Below are positions 13,066 to 13,148 of a DNA stretch of 13,148 nt, in pieces. Each line of letters begins with the position of its first letter. Positions within the stretch are counted from its first letter, which is position 1. The DNA is from an uncultured Clostridia bacterium (lineage in GTDB: Bacteria > Bacillota > Clostridia > Christensenellales > Borkfalkiaceae). Location of the stretch: contig CAJGCN010000029.1 in NCBI GenBank assembly GCA_904501815.1, positions 1 through 13,148 of the forward strand, read 5' to 3'. A model generated the notes under the pieces. That model had not been told where the DNA came from. It saw only the letters and a program-made list of their open reading frames with translations, and made no database searches. Both the position numbers and the translations under genes were made by a program.

Positions 13066-13148
13066 ATGAAAAATTCTTTCAAAAAATTTTTAAGCGTATT
13101 CGCCGTATCGGCATTATTTTTATTAACAATCGCTTCAAGCGGTTGCGC
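13066..13148 (+). CDS. Lipoprotein, N-terminal part only (cut by window end)
   Basis: Only 27 codons are visible. The product begins MKNSFKKFLSVFAVSALFLL and continues TIASSGCA: a basic start, a hydrophobic core and Cys27-like lipobox (SSGC). This fits an exported lipoprotein cleaved by signal peptidase II, although Ser at -3 is not the commonest residue. AAAGGA precedes the ATG. The gene follows the small peptide gene by 12 bases, so it probably belongs to the Rep module. Its function cannot be told from the visible part. Confidence 0.7.
   Translation, partial: MKNSFKKFLSVFAVSALFLLTIASSGC

Overview
The window looks like a piece of a low-GC Bacillota (Clostridia-type) chromosome, probably from an uncultured anaerobe. 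Evidence is the tryptophan T-box leader, the nadABC-niaR operon with a NiaR/3H-type regulator, strong AGGAGG-like ribosome binding sites, near-consensus sigma-A promoters and AT-rich coding. No rRNA, tRNA, CRISPR array or insertion sequence was seen. All assignments are by reading motifs, without database searches.

Layout. (1) 1-1660, + strand: the 3' half of a T-box riboswitch and its terminator, then a stand-alone TrpB2-type tryptophan synthase beta chain and a terminator. (2) 1659-7414, - strand: a seven-gene accessory island, read from right to left. It encodes a WYL-domain regulator, a degenerate DnaQ-like protein, a small helical protein, a PD-(D/E)XK nuclease-like protein, a DnaB-type helicase core without its N-terminal domain, a DnaQ-like protein with a Cys cluster and an FtsK-gamma-like winged helix, and a RecF/SMC-like ATPase-fold protein without a P-loop. 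(3) 7427-11058, - strand: nadA-nadB-nadC-niaR (de novo NAD synthesis plus its probable repressor) behind a perfect-consensus promoter that overlaps a candidate NiaR operator. (4) 11059-13148: a gene-poor boundary, then a + strand plasmid- or virus-like module. It has a small charged protein, a hairpin-plus-iteron origin candidate, a CRESS-type HUH/SF3 Rep, a 29-residue peptide and the start of a lipoprotein gene cut by the window edge.

The island in (2) is the most unusual part. Two extended -10 promoters, one before the WYL gene and one before the helicase gene, carry the same GGTRCAA half-site at the same distance from the -10. This suggests that the WYL protein controls both halves. Four of the proteins belong to DNA-processing families but have changed or lost key active-site residues: Asp to Asn and Asp to His in the first catalytic position of two DnaQ-like proteins, Asn at the DnaB arginine-finger position, and a lost Walker A in the ATPase-like protein. 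A one-mismatch 27-bp direct repeat brackets the gene of the degenerate DnaQ-like protein and leaves a copy of the last seven codons of the WYL gene behind it, so that gene was probably inserted or swapped as a cassette. A nucleic-acid-sensing defence or mobile-element control system is a reasonable hypothesis; decay of a former replication or repair module is the main alternative.

The module in (4) looks like an integrated or recently acquired rolling-circle element of the pCRESS kind. Its right end lies outside the window and no integrase or transposase is visible.
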